The notes under the pieces were generated by a model that saw nothing but the letters and a program-made list of their open reading frames with translations, was not told the DNA's origin and did no database searches. A DNA stretch of 64,000 nucleotides from Synergistaceae bacterium DZ-S4 (lineage in GTDB: Bacteria > Synergistota > Synergistia > Synergistales > Synergistaceae), in assembly GCA_025943965.1 (NCBI GenBank), contig JAPCWD010000010.1, positions 1 through 64,000 of the forward strand. The letters run 5' to 3'. The position numbers were made by a program, and so were the translations under genes. Below, one piece after another: positions 41,170 to 50,271 of the stretch. How positions within the stretch are numbered: position 1 is the stretch's first letter; each line of letters opens with the position of its first letter.

Positions 41170-42279
41170 ATGGAGTATGTTGATTTTGGAAAAACAGGAA
41201 TTAGGGTATCCCGTTTTGGACTTGGATGCATGAGGTTTCCAGCTGATGAAAAAGTAGCCATAAAAATGGTCAGGCACGCTATCGACAGCGGAGTCAACTA
41301 TATTGATACGGCGTACACATATCCCGGCAGCGAAGAGATAGTCGGAAAGGCCCTTATGGACGGATACAGGGAAAAAGTCTGCCTTGTGACGAAATGCCCT
41401 GTGGCGATGTCATCGAGCCGCGAGGATATGGAGAGATACCTTGACGAGCAGCTAAAAAGGCTCCGGACGGACTACGTTGACATATACCTGCTGCACAACC
41501 TTAGCCCCGCGGTATGGGAAAAGGTCAGAAAGTTTGACGGAGCGGGATTTCTGGACAAGGCCGCAGCGGAAGGGAAGATACTGCATAAGGGCTTCTCGCT
41601 CCACAACAGTTTTGAAGCTTTTAAGGAGATAATCAGTTACTGTCCCTGGGATATGACACAGATACAGCTGAACATACTGGATGAAAAGAACCAGGCCGGG
41701 GGAGTTGAAGGACTGAAGTATGCCTCTTCAGCCGGACTGCCGGTCACAGTAATGGAACCGCTTCGGGGAGGTTCTCTCGTAAAGGACGCTCCAAACAGCG
41801 TACTTGATATGGTCGGCGTCTACCGGGAAAAGCGGTCACTTGCGGAATGGTGCTTCAGGTGGCTATACGACAAGCCTGAGGTCACTGTCGTCCTAAGCGG
41901 TACCAGCACAATGGAACAGCTCGACGATGACCTGAGGATATTCAGCGACTCAGGGTCCGGGGTCATGAGCGAAGAGGACGGGAAGTTTATAGAGGACATT
42001 GCAAAAGAATACAAGAGCAGCACTGTCATTCCGTGCACTGACTGCAAGTACTGCATGCCCTGCTCTCAGGGAGTCATGATCACAGCGGTTTTCGCTCTTT
42101 TCAACAAATACAGGCTGACCGGCGAGGACGCCGTGAAAAACTTTTATGTCAAAAACTTTTACGAAAAGGGCAGGGGAGCAGACAGATGCATTTCCTGCGG
42201 TGTATGTGAAAGGCACTGTCCGCAGGGATTAAAAATTACCGGGCTGCTCTCATCGGCCCATGAAGAGCTGCTGAACTGA
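41170..42279 (+). CDS. Aldo/keto reductase with C-terminal 4Fe-4S ferredoxin domain
   Basis: 369 residues. AKR barrel (1-270) with the tetrad Asp and Tyr in DTAYTY, Lys in VTKC and His in LLHN. The C-terminal part has CTDCKYCMPC and CISCGVCERHCPQGL (C-x2-C-x2-C-x3-C-P), a ferredoxin-type cluster. This fused class is common in strict anaerobes and may use ferredoxin or NAD(P)H; its substrate is unknown. GGGGG lies before the ATG. It is the first of three adjacent plus-strand oxidoreductase/decarboxylase genes. Confidence 0.92.
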   Translation: MEYVDFGKTGIRVSRFGLGCMRFPADEKVAIKMVRHAIDSGVNYIDTAYTYPGSEEIVGKALMDGYREKVCLVTKCPVAMSSSREDMERYLDEQLKRLRTDYVDIYLLHNLSPAVWEKVRKFDGAGFLDKAAAEGKILHKGFSLHNSFEAFKEIISYCPWDMTQIQLNILDEKNQAGGVEGLKYASSAGLPVTVMEPLRGGSLVKDAPNSVLDMVGVYREKRSLAEWCFRWLYDKPEVTVVLSGTSTMEQLDDDLRIFSDSGSGVMSEEDGKFIEDIAKEYKSSTVIPCTDCKYCMPCSQGVMITAVFALFNKYRLTGEDAVKNFYVKNFYEKGRGADRCISCGVCERHCPQGLKITGLLSSAHEELLN

Positions 42280-42350
42280 ATCAGATCTGCCTCGTTCATC
42301 CCCCTGCTCTAAAGCGGCTATCCGGAAGAAAATAAGGGGAGGTATATGCA

Positions 42351-43151
42351 ATGAAGGGAAAGTTCAGGATCAAGGAAGACCTTGTCTACAAAATGCCGGT
42401 CCATTTCAGCGGTGATCCCTTTTACCCGGTACGAACTGTTTACGGAGACATGACCACTATCTGCATCAGCTATGAGACGGAAGAGGAGGCACTATTAAGG
42501 TTTATCCCCGAGGATTTTGATTTGATAAGCCCGACCGTGAACATCCAGTTTGCTGAGAGCCGCGATATTGACTGGATGACAGGCGGGGAATACCGTCTTA
42601 TCCAGGCCGGAGCTCCGGTAAGATACACTGGCGGCGGCGAAGCGGTTGAAGGCGAATATATCCTTGTTATATGGGAAAACAAGGCATGTCCAATAATTGG
42701 AGGAAGAGAAGAGGACGGAATGCCGAAGATCTTTGCAGATATCGCAGGATTGAGGCACAATGGGGATCATTGGTTTTCTGCGGCAAGTTATGAGTGCAAC
42801 ACATTCCTGAGGATCGGAATGCAGAGGGGAAGGCCTTTGCAGAATGAGGAGCTCGATCTGCTTAACCGTGATGTCAGGGTGAATTGTTTTGGATGGAGAT
42901 ACATACCGGAGCTGGGTAAGGCGGGAACTGCACTGAGCCATGCCACGCTCTACCCGCAGGAGATGAAGACAGATAAGGCGTGGGAAGGAGAAGGCAGCAT
43001 CGAGTGGCTGAAGTTTGATCCGGAAATGAACATGCTTCAGATCAGGATAATCAGTGAGATGTCCCGGCTGCCGATCCTGAAATATGAAAGGGCGATGATG
43101 CTCAGGGGGTCTGCGCGCCTGAACGTTGGAGATTCAAGATCACTTGTCTGA
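42351..43151 (+). CDS. Acetoacetate decarboxylase family protein
   Basis: 266 residues. The family fold is suggested by the N-terminal FYPVRTVYGD..., the central SRDIDWMTGGEYRLIQAGAPVRY, ILVIWENKACPIIGGREEDGMPKIFADI, and the C-terminal SHATLYP. In acetoacetate decarboxylase two adjacent lysines (Lys115-Lys116 in the clostridial enzyme) make the Schiff base; here I see one Lys in GMPKIF at the equivalent place, so catalysis is plausible but not assured. GGGGAGG precedes the ATG. It follows the aldo/keto reductase by 71 bp. Confidence 0.8.
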   Translation: MKGKFRIKEDLVYKMPVHFSGDPFYPVRTVYGDMTTICISYETEEEALLRFIPEDFDLISPTVNIQFAESRDIDWMTGGEYRLIQAGAPVRYTGGGEAVEGEYILVIWENKACPIIGGREEDGMPKIFADIAGLRHNGDHWFSAASYECNTFLRIGMQRGRPLQNEELDLLNRDVRVNCFGWRYIPELGKAGTALSHATLYPQEMKTDKAWEGEGSIEWLKFDPEMNMLQIRIISEMSRLPILKYERAMMLRGSARLNVGDSRSLV

Positions 43152-43241
43152 AAGTCGGTCAAAACGCATCAGATACCACAGGGCACAGACATCTTGACAC
43201 TTATTGCGGAAGATAGTCTGACTAGCCGAAAGGAGCACGCC

Positions 43242-44048
43242 ATGAGCGGATATTTTGAGAACAGGACGGCAGTAGTGACAGGAGCGGCTTCGGGATTGGG
43301 TCTGGGAATTACGGAAGAACTCCTGAAAAGGGGCGCGAACGCGGTATTTATGGGGGACTACAGTGAGGAGAACCTGAAGAGCGAGTCCGGGCGCCTTGAA
43401 AGGGACTATCCCGGAAAAGTCTTCCCTATACTTACCGATGTGACAAAACTCGATCAGGTCCAAAGCCTGATTTCGACGGCAAAAAACAACTTGGGGCGTA
43501 TAGATTTCCTCTTCAACAACGCAGGAATGGGACTGACTCTCCCGACTGAAAAGATAACATTTGACATATGGAGATATATTATCGACCTGAACCTGATGGG
43601 GGTCATTTATGGAACCTATACTGCCATACCGGTAATGAGGGAACAGGGGGCAGGACACATCATCAACACAGGATCGATCGCAGGGAAAGTCCCTGTGCCT
43701 TATCAGGCAGTATACGCCGCCAGCAAAAGCGCCGTCATATCAATGACGGAATGTCTCCAGTATGAACTTCAGAACGAGGGGCTTCAGTTTTCTGTCTTCT
43801 GTCCCGGCAACGTCAGGACCGCGATATTCAAAGACGTTACCCCTCCGGCAGATTCCGTAAGCGTCGAGGAAGCGGTCACATACATCTTTTCTGAGATAGA
43901 AAAAGGTTCGTTAGTCATAATCTTCCCTGAAACAGCCAGGTCTGCAGACTACCTTTACAGGGAAAAGAGAGATGAATTCGACAAGATGATGAAACAGATG
44001 GCTGACGAAAGGCGTGAAAATTACAGGACCAAAGGGACATATTGCTAG
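43242..44048 (+). CDS. Short-chain dehydrogenase/reductase
   Basis: 268 residues. The cofactor motif TGAASGLGLG is at residues 13-22, the NNAG motif is intact, catalytic Ser is in INTGSIAG, and Tyr-x3-Lys is YAASKSA. It looks like a classical NAD(P)(H)-dependent SDR; the substrate is unknown. AGGAG precedes ATG 43242; a longer frame has no site. It is 90 bp after the decarboxylase-family gene. Confidence 0.92.
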   Translation: MSGYFENRTAVVTGAASGLGLGITEELLKRGANAVFMGDYSEENLKSESGRLERDYPGKVFPILTDVTKLDQVQSLISTAKNNLGRIDFLFNNAGMGLTLPTEKITFDIWRYIIDLNLMGVIYGTYTAIPVMREQGAGHIINTGSIAGKVPVPYQAVYAASKSAVISMTECLQYELQNEGLQFSVFCPGNVRTAIFKDVTPPADSVSVEEAVTYIFSEIEKGSLVIIFPETARSADYLYREKRDEFDKMMKQMADERRENYRTKGTYC

Positions 44049-44126
44049 ATGTTCGGGCATTTGAAAGAGTTATCCTTATGCCTGAAAGACTTTTGATGCG
44101 GAGATGATGGTGAGGAAGCCTTGAAT

Positions 44127-45323
44127 ATGTCCGCCGGGTGGTATTCAAAAAGAGCAGACATACCGTCAGACCTTGTCATACTGCTTATCGCGGGTCTGAC
44201 GATGGTCATTGCGGGACTTTTGCTTTTTGCCGTTTACTCGGGCAAAGTGCCCTACTATGAAAACGGCCTGTACGGACTTCTGATATTCATATATGCGCTC
44301 CAGATCACTGTACTTGGCAAAACGCCGTTTGGCGGCATCTCCCAAAGGACGCTTCCGGTTTTGATGCTCGGCATTATCATTGCCTGTATAGGCATAGTCA
44401 CATGTTTCGTTCCCGACCTTCTAAAAAGCATTCCGAGGGCCATGCTGTTTATGTGTTTCGGACCCGGAGGTATGATCCTTCTGCTGCAGATGCTCTTCTC
44501 CAAAGATAAATTCCCGCTTTGGAAAAAGAAGGGGGGGATACTGATGAAGCTTGCAGTAAACTGTGCCGCCCTCTATTCCCTCTCAATAGTGATCTCCATA
44601 CTGCTGCTCGATAAAGATTTCATCCCGGAATCTCTGACGGCATTTTCAGTGCTTCTGTACGGTTTGCTGATCCTTTCACTCACCGCGGTGCTCTATAAGG
44701 TCTACGCACTCTATCCGGCCGCCGCAAAGAGGCCGCCGGGAGGCATAAGCCTTTCGGACGATAGGGCGGTCATCCTCATCACAGGTATATTCATGGTCTT
44801 GCTTGGGCTGCTGCTTATACCCGTTACTTTCGGCCTTCTGCCCTTTTCAGGGAGCGCCCAGCTTGGACTCCTTGTGGTCATAATGTCCATCCAGATGACA
44901 GCTTTTGGAAATACTCCGCTGAGGTCCTTCACAAGGACATGGCCGCTTGTTTTTCTTGGGCTCCTTTTTGCATCCATGGGGATAATCTCATGCATAGTCC
45001 CCGGGATAATGCTCCCATGGCTGACTCTGATCATAGCGTTCCTGAATATCGGAGGAGGCGCCATACCGCTTGTAAAAATGCTCACTTCGCTGTTCAGCGG
45101 AGAGCAAAAGAAGACGGCTCAAATGCCGCCCGTGATCACAAAACTGCTCATTACCCAGACGACCCTGAACACCCTCTCTATAATTTTTGGGACATCTATG
45201 CTGATAAGGAACCTTATCCCGGGACCTGTCATTGGAATAGTCCTTACAGCGAACGGGGCGGTCCTTCTCTACCTGCTTTCACTCCTTTCCAAAATTGACA
45301 TGCTTAATGAAGGAAGAGCCTGA
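44127..45323 (+). CDS. Polytopic membrane protein with two homologous halves
   Basis: 398 residues, about ten transmembrane helices. Two halves (about 12-200 and 205-395) share the pattern LGLL...IQxT-x-GxTP...RT-x-P-x-x-LG-x-x-x-A-x-x-GI-x-x-C-x-VP, so an internal duplication is likely. No catalytic or transporter signature is recognised. TTG 44121 (2 residues longer) is an alternative start; a GAGGAA site fits either. Encoded 75 bp after the SDR. Confidence 0.75.
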   Translation: MSAGWYSKRADIPSDLVILLIAGLTMVIAGLLLFAVYSGKVPYYENGLYGLLIFIYALQITVLGKTPFGGISQRTLPVLMLGIIIACIGIVTCFVPDLLKSIPRAMLFMCFGPGGMILLLQMLFSKDKFPLWKKKGGILMKLAVNCAALYSLSIVISILLLDKDFIPESLTAFSVLLYGLLILSLTAVLYKVYALYPAAAKRPPGGISLSDDRAVILITGIFMVLLGLLLIPVTFGLLPFSGSAQLGLLVVIMSIQMTAFGNTPLRSFTRTWPLVFLGLLFASMGIISCIVPGIMLPWLTLIIAFLNIGGGAIPLVKMLTSLFSGEQKKTAQMPPVITKLLITQTTLNTLSIIFGTSMLIRNLIPGPVIGIVLTANGAVLLYLLSLLSKIDMLNEGRA

Positions 45324-45380
45324 TTATAATATACTTCCGATTGCTTTATCACTTTTCTTGTTTAAAAAGTATTTGCGCTC

Positions 45381-45416
45381 TTGCTTTGAAGAGATAACAA
45401 TGTTATATATCATTGT
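45381..45416 (+). promoter_or_regulatory. Promoter of the first universal stress gene, with palindrome
   Basis: -35 TTGCTT (45381-45386), 17 bp, -10 TATATA (45404-45409). The inverted repeat ACAATG (45397-45402), 8 bp, CATTGT (45411-45416) brackets the -10 and could be an operator. Confidence 0.55.
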
Positions 45417-45460
45417 AGAACAATAAAAACATTTCAAATCTATCCAAGGGGGGAGCAGCA

Positions 45461-46330
45461 ATGTTCAAACGTGCAATAGTGGCATCTGATTTTACGAGGG
45501 AATCGTTGGCGTTGGTAAACTCTTCAGGAGGGCTCAAGGGATTTGGAACAGAAGAGATATTGCTCCTCCATTTCTGGGGGACCCTTGATGTGCTTGGAGT
45601 TGACAGTTTTTACAAACCTACTGTATTTGAGGATTTCAACAAGAATCTTGAGAATCAGAAGTCGGCGCTTGAAAGTCTGGGGTTCAAGGTGGAGACAAGG
45701 GTGCTTGAAGGTCTTTCAGCATCGCATGTTAACAAGATAGCGGTAGATGAAAAATATTCGATCATAGCAGTTGGGTCCGACAGGCATATTTTCGGCTCCA
45801 TGGCGAACGAGCTCATACACAGTGCCAGGATACCGACCTACATATTCAAGTCAGCTGACGGAAAGACTTCTCAAGAATATGAGCGTTACAAACTGCCCGG
45901 GAACGTAGCGGGCCATGTGCTCTTCGCAACAGATTTCTCCAAAAATTCGGAGTATGCTTTCAATTATCTGATCAAAATGATACCTATGATCAAAGATAAG
46001 ATCTCTCTGATCCACATCCAGGATGAATACAGGATATCGCCTTACCTCGACGACAAGATAGAGGAGTTCAACCGGATAGATACCGGAAGGCTTGAGGCGA
46101 TGAAAAAACTGCTGCTGGAGAAGGGATGTCCCGAGGTACAAACAGTGCTCAAATATGGCTCGCCCTCTGCGGAGATCCTGAAAAGCGCAAGGGAACTATC
46201 TGCGGAAATGGTGATGATGGGAAGCCAGGGCAGGGGGTTCGTCAACGAATTCTTCCTTGGAAGCGTTAGCCACAACATTGCCCGCCAGTTGCCCGTTCCG
46301 GTATTGCTGATACCGGCAAAGAGGGACTGA
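45461..46330 (+). CDS. Tandem-domain universal stress protein (1 of 3)
   Basis: 289 residues, two UspA-like domains (1-135 and 150-288). The C-terminal domain keeps the ATP-binding motif G-x2-G-x9-G-S (GSQGRGFVNEFFLGS). The N-terminal domain has lost it (VGSDRHIFGSMANELIHS, shortened), so it probably serves dimerisation or sensing. A GGGGGAG site precedes the ATG. It is one of three related genes in 4 kb. Confidence 0.92.
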   Translation: MFKRAIVASDFTRESLALVNSSGGLKGFGTEEILLLHFWGTLDVLGVDSFYKPTVFEDFNKNLENQKSALESLGFKVETRVLEGLSASHVNKIAVDEKYSIIAVGSDRHIFGSMANELIHSARIPTYIFKSADGKTSQEYERYKLPGNVAGHVLFATDFSKNSEYAFNYLIKMIPMIKDKISLIHIQDEYRISPYLDDKIEEFNRIDTGRLEAMKKLLLEKGCPEVQTVLKYGSPSAEILKSARELSAEMVMMGSQGRGFVNEFFLGSVSHNIARQLPVPVLLIPAKRD

Positions 46331-46356
46331 TCCAGTTCAGGCTCGGCAACGCCAGG

Positions 46357-46381
46357 GAAAGCTCCCGCAAAGGGAGCTTTC
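46357..46381 (+). terminator. Terminator after the first universal stress gene
   Basis: GAAAGCTCCC (46357-46366) pairs with GGGAGCTTTC (46372-46381), 5-nt loop, followed by a T/C-rich tract. Confidence 0.75.
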
Positions 46382-46523
46382 TCTCTTTCTTTCAAAAAAA
46401 CGGAAAGAGGGTGCATCTGTGCCGATTTTGGTGGATAATATACCCGCGTTGCCTGACAATGACCAATTTTGCTTTAATTGAAATTTTCAGCGCAGTGTAA
46501 ATGAATGATCCGGAGGTCTTTAT

Positions 46524-47498
46524 ATGTATGATATCGTCGTAGTCGAATGCGAAGTACGTGAACTCCATCTGTTGATGGATCAGGTCGGCAGTGTAAGGTT
46601 CGGAGATCCTGACAACAGTTACACTGATGAGAAGGAACTCATCGAACTGATAGGGGATGCGGATGCCGTGGTCTGTACAGCCAGGGGCAAATTTACAAGG
46701 AATGTCATAGCGGCCGCAACAAACCTCAAGATAATTGCCAAGTGCGGCTCTGTCCCAAACAATATTGATGTAGAAGCGGCGACTGACTATGGTGTTGCCG
46801 TAACTTACACTCCGGGAGCCAACAGGGTCAGTGTAGCGGAACATGCCCTCACCCTGATGATGGCCCTTTTAAAGCTTATGCCAAAGTCGACGGAGATCCA
46901 GAAGAACGGGGGATGGAAGAGCGAAGCCCTCCAGGCATCTGAGCTGACTGGAAAGACAGTGGGTATAATAGGACTGGGCGCTGCGGGATCAAGCCTTGCC
47001 GAAATGCTTAAGCCCTTCAGGGTCGATCTTTTATGTTATGACCCCTATGCTGACCCCGAAAGGATCTCGGCTGCCGGGGCACTGTCAGTCGACATGGATA
47101 CACTTCTTGAAAAGAGCGACGTCATTTCCATCCACTGTCAGCTATGCGACGAAACCTGCGGCTTCATAGACAGGGATAAACTCAGGAAGATGAAAAAGAG
47201 CGCATATCTTGTCAATACTGCAAGGGGAGCCCTTGTAGATGAGGAGGCCCTTGTTGAGGCACTGCGTGAAAACCGGATCGCCGGTGCCGGAATAGATGTA
47301 TACAGCGTGGAACCCACATCAAAGGACAACCCGCTCTTTGCACTGGACAATGTCCTTTGCACGCCACACCTTGCAGGATGGACCATGGAATGCCTTGCCA
47401 GAGAGACACAGGGGACATCTGATTCTGTAATACAGATACTGAAAGGCAAGACCCCCGACAGCCTCATAAACCCCGATTACGCAAAAAACCTCAAATAA
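46524..47498 (+). CDS. D-isomer-specific 2-hydroxyacid dehydrogenase
   Basis: 324 residues, close in style to 3-phosphoglycerate dehydrogenase (short form) and other NAD-linked D-2-hydroxyacid dehydrogenases. NAD motif GIIGLGAAGSSLAE near residues 147-160. The catalytic triad is visible as Arg in NTARGALVDE, Glu in YSVEP and His in CTPHLAGWT. No ACT or regulatory C-terminal domain is present. GGAGG is 10-11 nt before ATG 46524. It sits between universal stress genes and not in a serine operon. Confidence 0.9.
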   Translation: MYDIVVVECEVRELHLLMDQVGSVRFGDPDNSYTDEKELIELIGDADAVVCTARGKFTRNVIAAATNLKIIAKCGSVPNNIDVEAATDYGVAVTYTPGANRVSVAEHALTLMMALLKLMPKSTEIQKNGGWKSEALQASELTGKTVGIIGLGAAGSSLAEMLKPFRVDLLCYDPYADPERISAAGALSVDMDTLLEKSDVISIHCQLCDETCGFIDRDKLRKMKKSAYLVNTARGALVDEEALVEALRENRIAGAGIDVYSVEPTSKDNPLFALDNVLCTPHLAGWTMECLARETQGTSDSVIQILKGKTPDSLINPDYAKNLK

Positions 47499-47524
47499 GA
47501 GCATGCATCATTAAAAGCAGTAAA

Positions 47525-47559
47525 GAGGACCGCCCTTTCTGGCAGGAAGGGCGGTCCTC
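47525..47559 (+). terminator. Hairpin after the dehydrogenase gene
   Basis: Perfect 13-bp GC-rich stem (47525-47537 with 47547-47559) with a 9-nt loop. No U-tract follows, so termination may be partial. Confidence 0.65.
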
Positions 47560-47713
47560 CTCTATGGGTGCAGGGGATGGGTATTTTCGATTTAATTGTT
47601 GTGCAATTATTTTTTAAATAATGTATAATTACACTAACGAAGTAAAGAGATATCACATATCTCTTTGCGAAAGTGGAGAAAGTTTCAGGTATCTCTGAAA
47701 GGAGGGGGTCAAG

Positions 47714-48601
47714 ATGTTCGAGAAGTTTATTGTAGCAACCGACATATCAAAGGACTTTGCAATATCGATGTCGTCAATAGGCGGATTGAAAACGTTCGGA
47801 GCGAAGAAATGCCTTTTGCTTCAGTTCGTGGACCTGAACGAGATAGTCGATTTTTCCGGCATATACTCGAATGAACTCGTTTACGAGTATGAAAAAACTC
47901 TTTCAATGCACAAGAAACAGATAGAGGCGGAGGGATTTGAAGTTGAAACAAGGACCCTCCCGGGCTTTTCTCCTGCCCATGTCAACAAGATATGCGAAGA
48001 AGAAGGTTATTCTCTCACTGTCGTTGCGTCAAGGAAATATACTCCTTCGGGTGAGGTCTGCTTCGGGAGGATCGCAAATGACCTTATCCACTCGGCACAG
48101 TATCCGGTAATGCAGATAAGGACTGATGATCCTGTCGGCGCAGATGAAGATGAACTTTCGGCAGTAGAAAAAGCGGATCTCAGCAGCCATATCCTCTATC
48201 CGACAGATTTCTCCGATAATGCGGACATCGCCTTCAGGTACATAAAGGAGATGGCAGCGGGCAGCGTGCAGAAGATAACTCTCCTTCACGTGCAGGACAA
48301 ATCGAAGATCAGTCCCCATTTGGAGAGCAGGATAAAGGAGTTCAACAAACTTGATGAGGCAAGGCTTAAAGGAATGAAGGACATGCTTGAAAAAGAAGGG
48401 AAGGCAGAAGTCGAAACGGCGGTCAGGTATGGGTCGCCTTCTCTTGAGATACTTAGACTTGTCGAGGATGCCGAAGTGAAACTCGTTGTAATGGGCAGCC
48501 AGGGAAGAGGATACGTCAAAGAGTTTTTCCTGGGCAGCGTGAGCCAGAACATTGCGAGACTAAGCCCCTCTTCGGTACTGCTGATACCGACAAGACGCTG
48601 A
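47714..48601 (+). CDS. Tandem-domain universal stress protein (2 of 3)
   Basis: 295 residues, same architecture as its neighbours. C-terminal ATP motif GSQGRGYVKEFFLGS is intact; in the N-domain the first Gly is replaced (VASRKYTPSGEV). AAAGGAGGGGG precedes the ATG. Close paralogue of the gene at 48685, less close to the one at 45461. Preceded by an AT-rich region with TATAAT near 47623. Confidence 0.92.
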   Translation: MFEKFIVATDISKDFAISMSSIGGLKTFGAKKCLLLQFVDLNEIVDFSGIYSNELVYEYEKTLSMHKKQIEAEGFEVETRTLPGFSPAHVNKICEEEGYSLTVVASRKYTPSGEVCFGRIANDLIHSAQYPVMQIRTDDPVGADEDELSAVEKADLSSHILYPTDFSDNADIAFRYIKEMAAGSVQKITLLHVQDKSKISPHLESRIKEFNKLDEARLKGMKDMLEKEGKAEVETAVRYGSPSLEILRLVEDAEVKLVVMGSQGRGYVKEFFLGSVSQNIARLSPSSVLLIPTRR

Positions 48602-48637
48602 ACAGATCACCGGGCGGACAAGTGAGCTATAGGTTTA

Positions 48638-48666
48638 TTGACAATTTTTCTCTGTGAGTAAATATT
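48638..48666 (+). promoter_or_regulatory. Promoter of the third universal stress gene
   Basis: -35 TTGACA (48638-48643), 17 bp, -10 AATATT (48661-48666). The third gene can thus be expressed alone. Confidence 0.55.
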
Positions 48667-48684
48667 GAGTAGGAGGAGAGAAAA

Positions 48685-49572
48685 ATGTTTGAAAAATTCG
48701 TGGTTGCTGTCGATCTGTCAGATGATTCCCTTGCGCTGATGGGCTGCGTGGAAAGGCTTAAGGCATACGGAGCGAAAAAGTGCCTGTTGATACAATACAG
48801 GACAATAGAAGAAGTGATCGATTACACAAGAGGGCAATCGAATGTTCCTCTCCAGAAATACGAGGACGCATTTGCAGACAATAAAAAGAAACTCATGGAG
48901 GCGGGATTTGAGGTAGAAACACGGGTACTGGCGGGGTATCCTGCCGGAGAAATCGAAAAGGTTGCCGCCTCCGAAGGGTATTCACTTATTGTCACGGGGG
49001 CAAGAAAGCGATCATCATCCGGCGACGTATACTTCAGCACCCTTGCAAACGACCTCATGCACTCAGTATCCATGCCCCTTCTGATAATGAGGACGAGGAG
49101 GGACGACAAAATCGAAGAGGATGGAAAGGTCGTAATAGACGGATGTCAGGTAGCAGACCACCTGCTATACCCGACCGACTTCTCAGAAAACGCTGATGTC
49201 GCGTTTTCCAAAGTTCTTGAAATCGCTCCCGGGAATGCCAGGAAGGTGACTCTCCTCCATGTCCAGGATGCAGCAAAAATAAGCCCTCATCTTGATGAGA
49301 GGGTCGAAGAATTCAACAGGATAGACAAAGCAAGGCTTGAAGGCATGAAAAAGCTGCTTCAGGACAGGGGAGAGATCGAAGTAGACGTGGTTGTAAAATA
49401 CGGTTCGCCCGCTGTCGAGATAATAAAAACAGTAGAGGAAAACGGCATCCCGCTCGTAGTTATGGGAAGCCAGGGCAGAGGATACGTGAAGGAGTTCTTC
49501 CTTGGAAGCGTCAGCAGCAAAGTTGCGATAAAGGCCCCCTGTTCCATCCTGCTCATCCCTACAAAACGGTGA
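48685..49572 (+). CDS. Tandem-domain universal stress protein (3 of 3)
   Basis: 295 residues. C-terminal ATP motif GSQGRGYVKEFFLGS is intact, while in the N-domain the motif is degenerate (TGARKRSSSGDV). GGAGGAGAG precedes the ATG. It follows gene 2 by 83 bp, with its own promoter candidate. Confidence 0.92.
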   Translation: MFEKFVVAVDLSDDSLALMGCVERLKAYGAKKCLLIQYRTIEEVIDYTRGQSNVPLQKYEDAFADNKKKLMEAGFEVETRVLAGYPAGEIEKVAASEGYSLIVTGARKRSSSGDVYFSTLANDLMHSVSMPLLIMRTRRDDKIEEDGKVVIDGCQVADHLLYPTDFSENADVAFSKVLEIAPGNARKVTLLHVQDAAKISPHLDERVEEFNRIDKARLEGMKKLLQDRGEIEVDVVVKYGSPAVEIIKTVEENGIPLVVMGSQGRGYVKEFFLGSVSSKVAIKAPCSILLIPTKR

Positions 49573-49614
49573 GATGCTGCATTGAGCATTCCGATCAAAG
49601 AATAAGAACACCAC

Positions 49615-49647
49615 AAATGGCAGCTTCTTTATAGGGGTTGCCATTTT
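49615..49647 (+). terminator. Probable terminator after the stress gene cluster
   Basis: AAATGGCA (49615-49622) pairs with TGCCATTT (49639-49646), 16-nt loop, ending in TTTT. Confidence 0.5.
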
Positions 49648-49679
49648 ATATTGATCATAAGTAAAATATTGGTATGGGT

Positions 49680-49846
49680 CTGCGACCGAGGGTCGTGAGG
49701 AAATTACAGCCTATTGGCTGCGGAGAATTTAAGGGCTGTGGCTTTTCAAGCCACTGAGAATTTGCGACAAAACCAGTTGTGGAGGATTTGCAACGCGTTG
49801 CGTTTCGGAGAAACTACAGCTTTGTAAGCTGCGGTGAATGAAAACC
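49680..49846. repeat. Family A hairpin array (seven units)
   Basis: The longest single-orientation array. Palindromes include CGACC/GGTCG (49684-49697), GCAGCC-like CAGCC/GGCTG, GTGGCTT/AAGCCAC, GCAACGC/GCGTTGC and CAGCTT/AAGCTG. Spacers are GAGGAAATT, GGAGAATTT, TGAGAATTT, GGAGGATTT, GGAGAAACT and GGTGAATG. Stems differ from unit to unit, spacers are similar. Confidence 0.85.
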
Positions 49847-49849
49847 TTG

Positions 49850-49965
49850 TGAACCGTCCCGCATTCTTAAATCGGGGATTCTACATGCCTTGAACGACTG
49901 CTTGTCTATTACTCTCGCTTGCCGGCAGACCGGTATTTGATACCGCCGATTCGCAATAGATTTGC
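49850..49965. repeat. D/C composite repeat, inverse orientation
   Basis: CCCGCATTCTTAAATCGGGG followed by ATTCTACATG is the inverse of the hairpin at 179-201. It is followed by ACTGCTTGTCTATTACTCTCG / CTTGCC-type units. Together with the array at 49680 it fills the gap to the truncated gene at 50046. Confidence 0.6.
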
Positions 49966-50045
49966 AGCTGATTACTGATCGACTCCAGACGGATGCAGTC
50001 CCCGTCTGTCTCTGACGTTTCTCTCTCAAATTGGGGATGTGTTGA

Positions 50046-50258
50046 ATGAACGAGAAAAACATAAAACTCTTTAAACAGATCAACATTTGTGTATACATTA
50101 TCCCATTTTTCCTGATCACTGCCCTTTTTTCATTAAGGACATACAATGCGGTTGAGCAGAAGATCACCGACAGTTACGAGCACTTCACAGAAGATGCGGC
50201 CGATGCCGCGAGAAATTATTCATATACTTTAAAAAAAGCTAAGTTAACGCCGCTATAA
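50046..50258 (+). pseudogene. Truncated membrane sensor gene, ended by a B-family repeat
   Basis: 70 codons: a basic start, one transmembrane helix (about 12-31), then an extracytoplasmic helix (about 33-62) such as precedes sensor domains of chemoreceptors, kinases or GGDEF/HD-GYP proteins. The frame then runs into the B-family fragment at 50234, which supplies the last residues (KLTPL) and the stop. No downstream domain remains. It reads as the remnant of a longer gene cut by repeat insertion or deletion. A small genuine protein cannot be excluded; no good ribosome site is seen. Confidence 0.5.
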
Positions 50259-50268
50259 ATCCCAATTG
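50234..50268. repeat. B-family repeat, right-end fragment
   Basis: AAGCTAAGTTAACGCCGCTA followed by TAAATCCCAATTG matches the right end of the full copy at 61183-61308 almost base for base. The left part is absent. Confidence 0.8.
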
Positions 50269-50271
50269 CAC

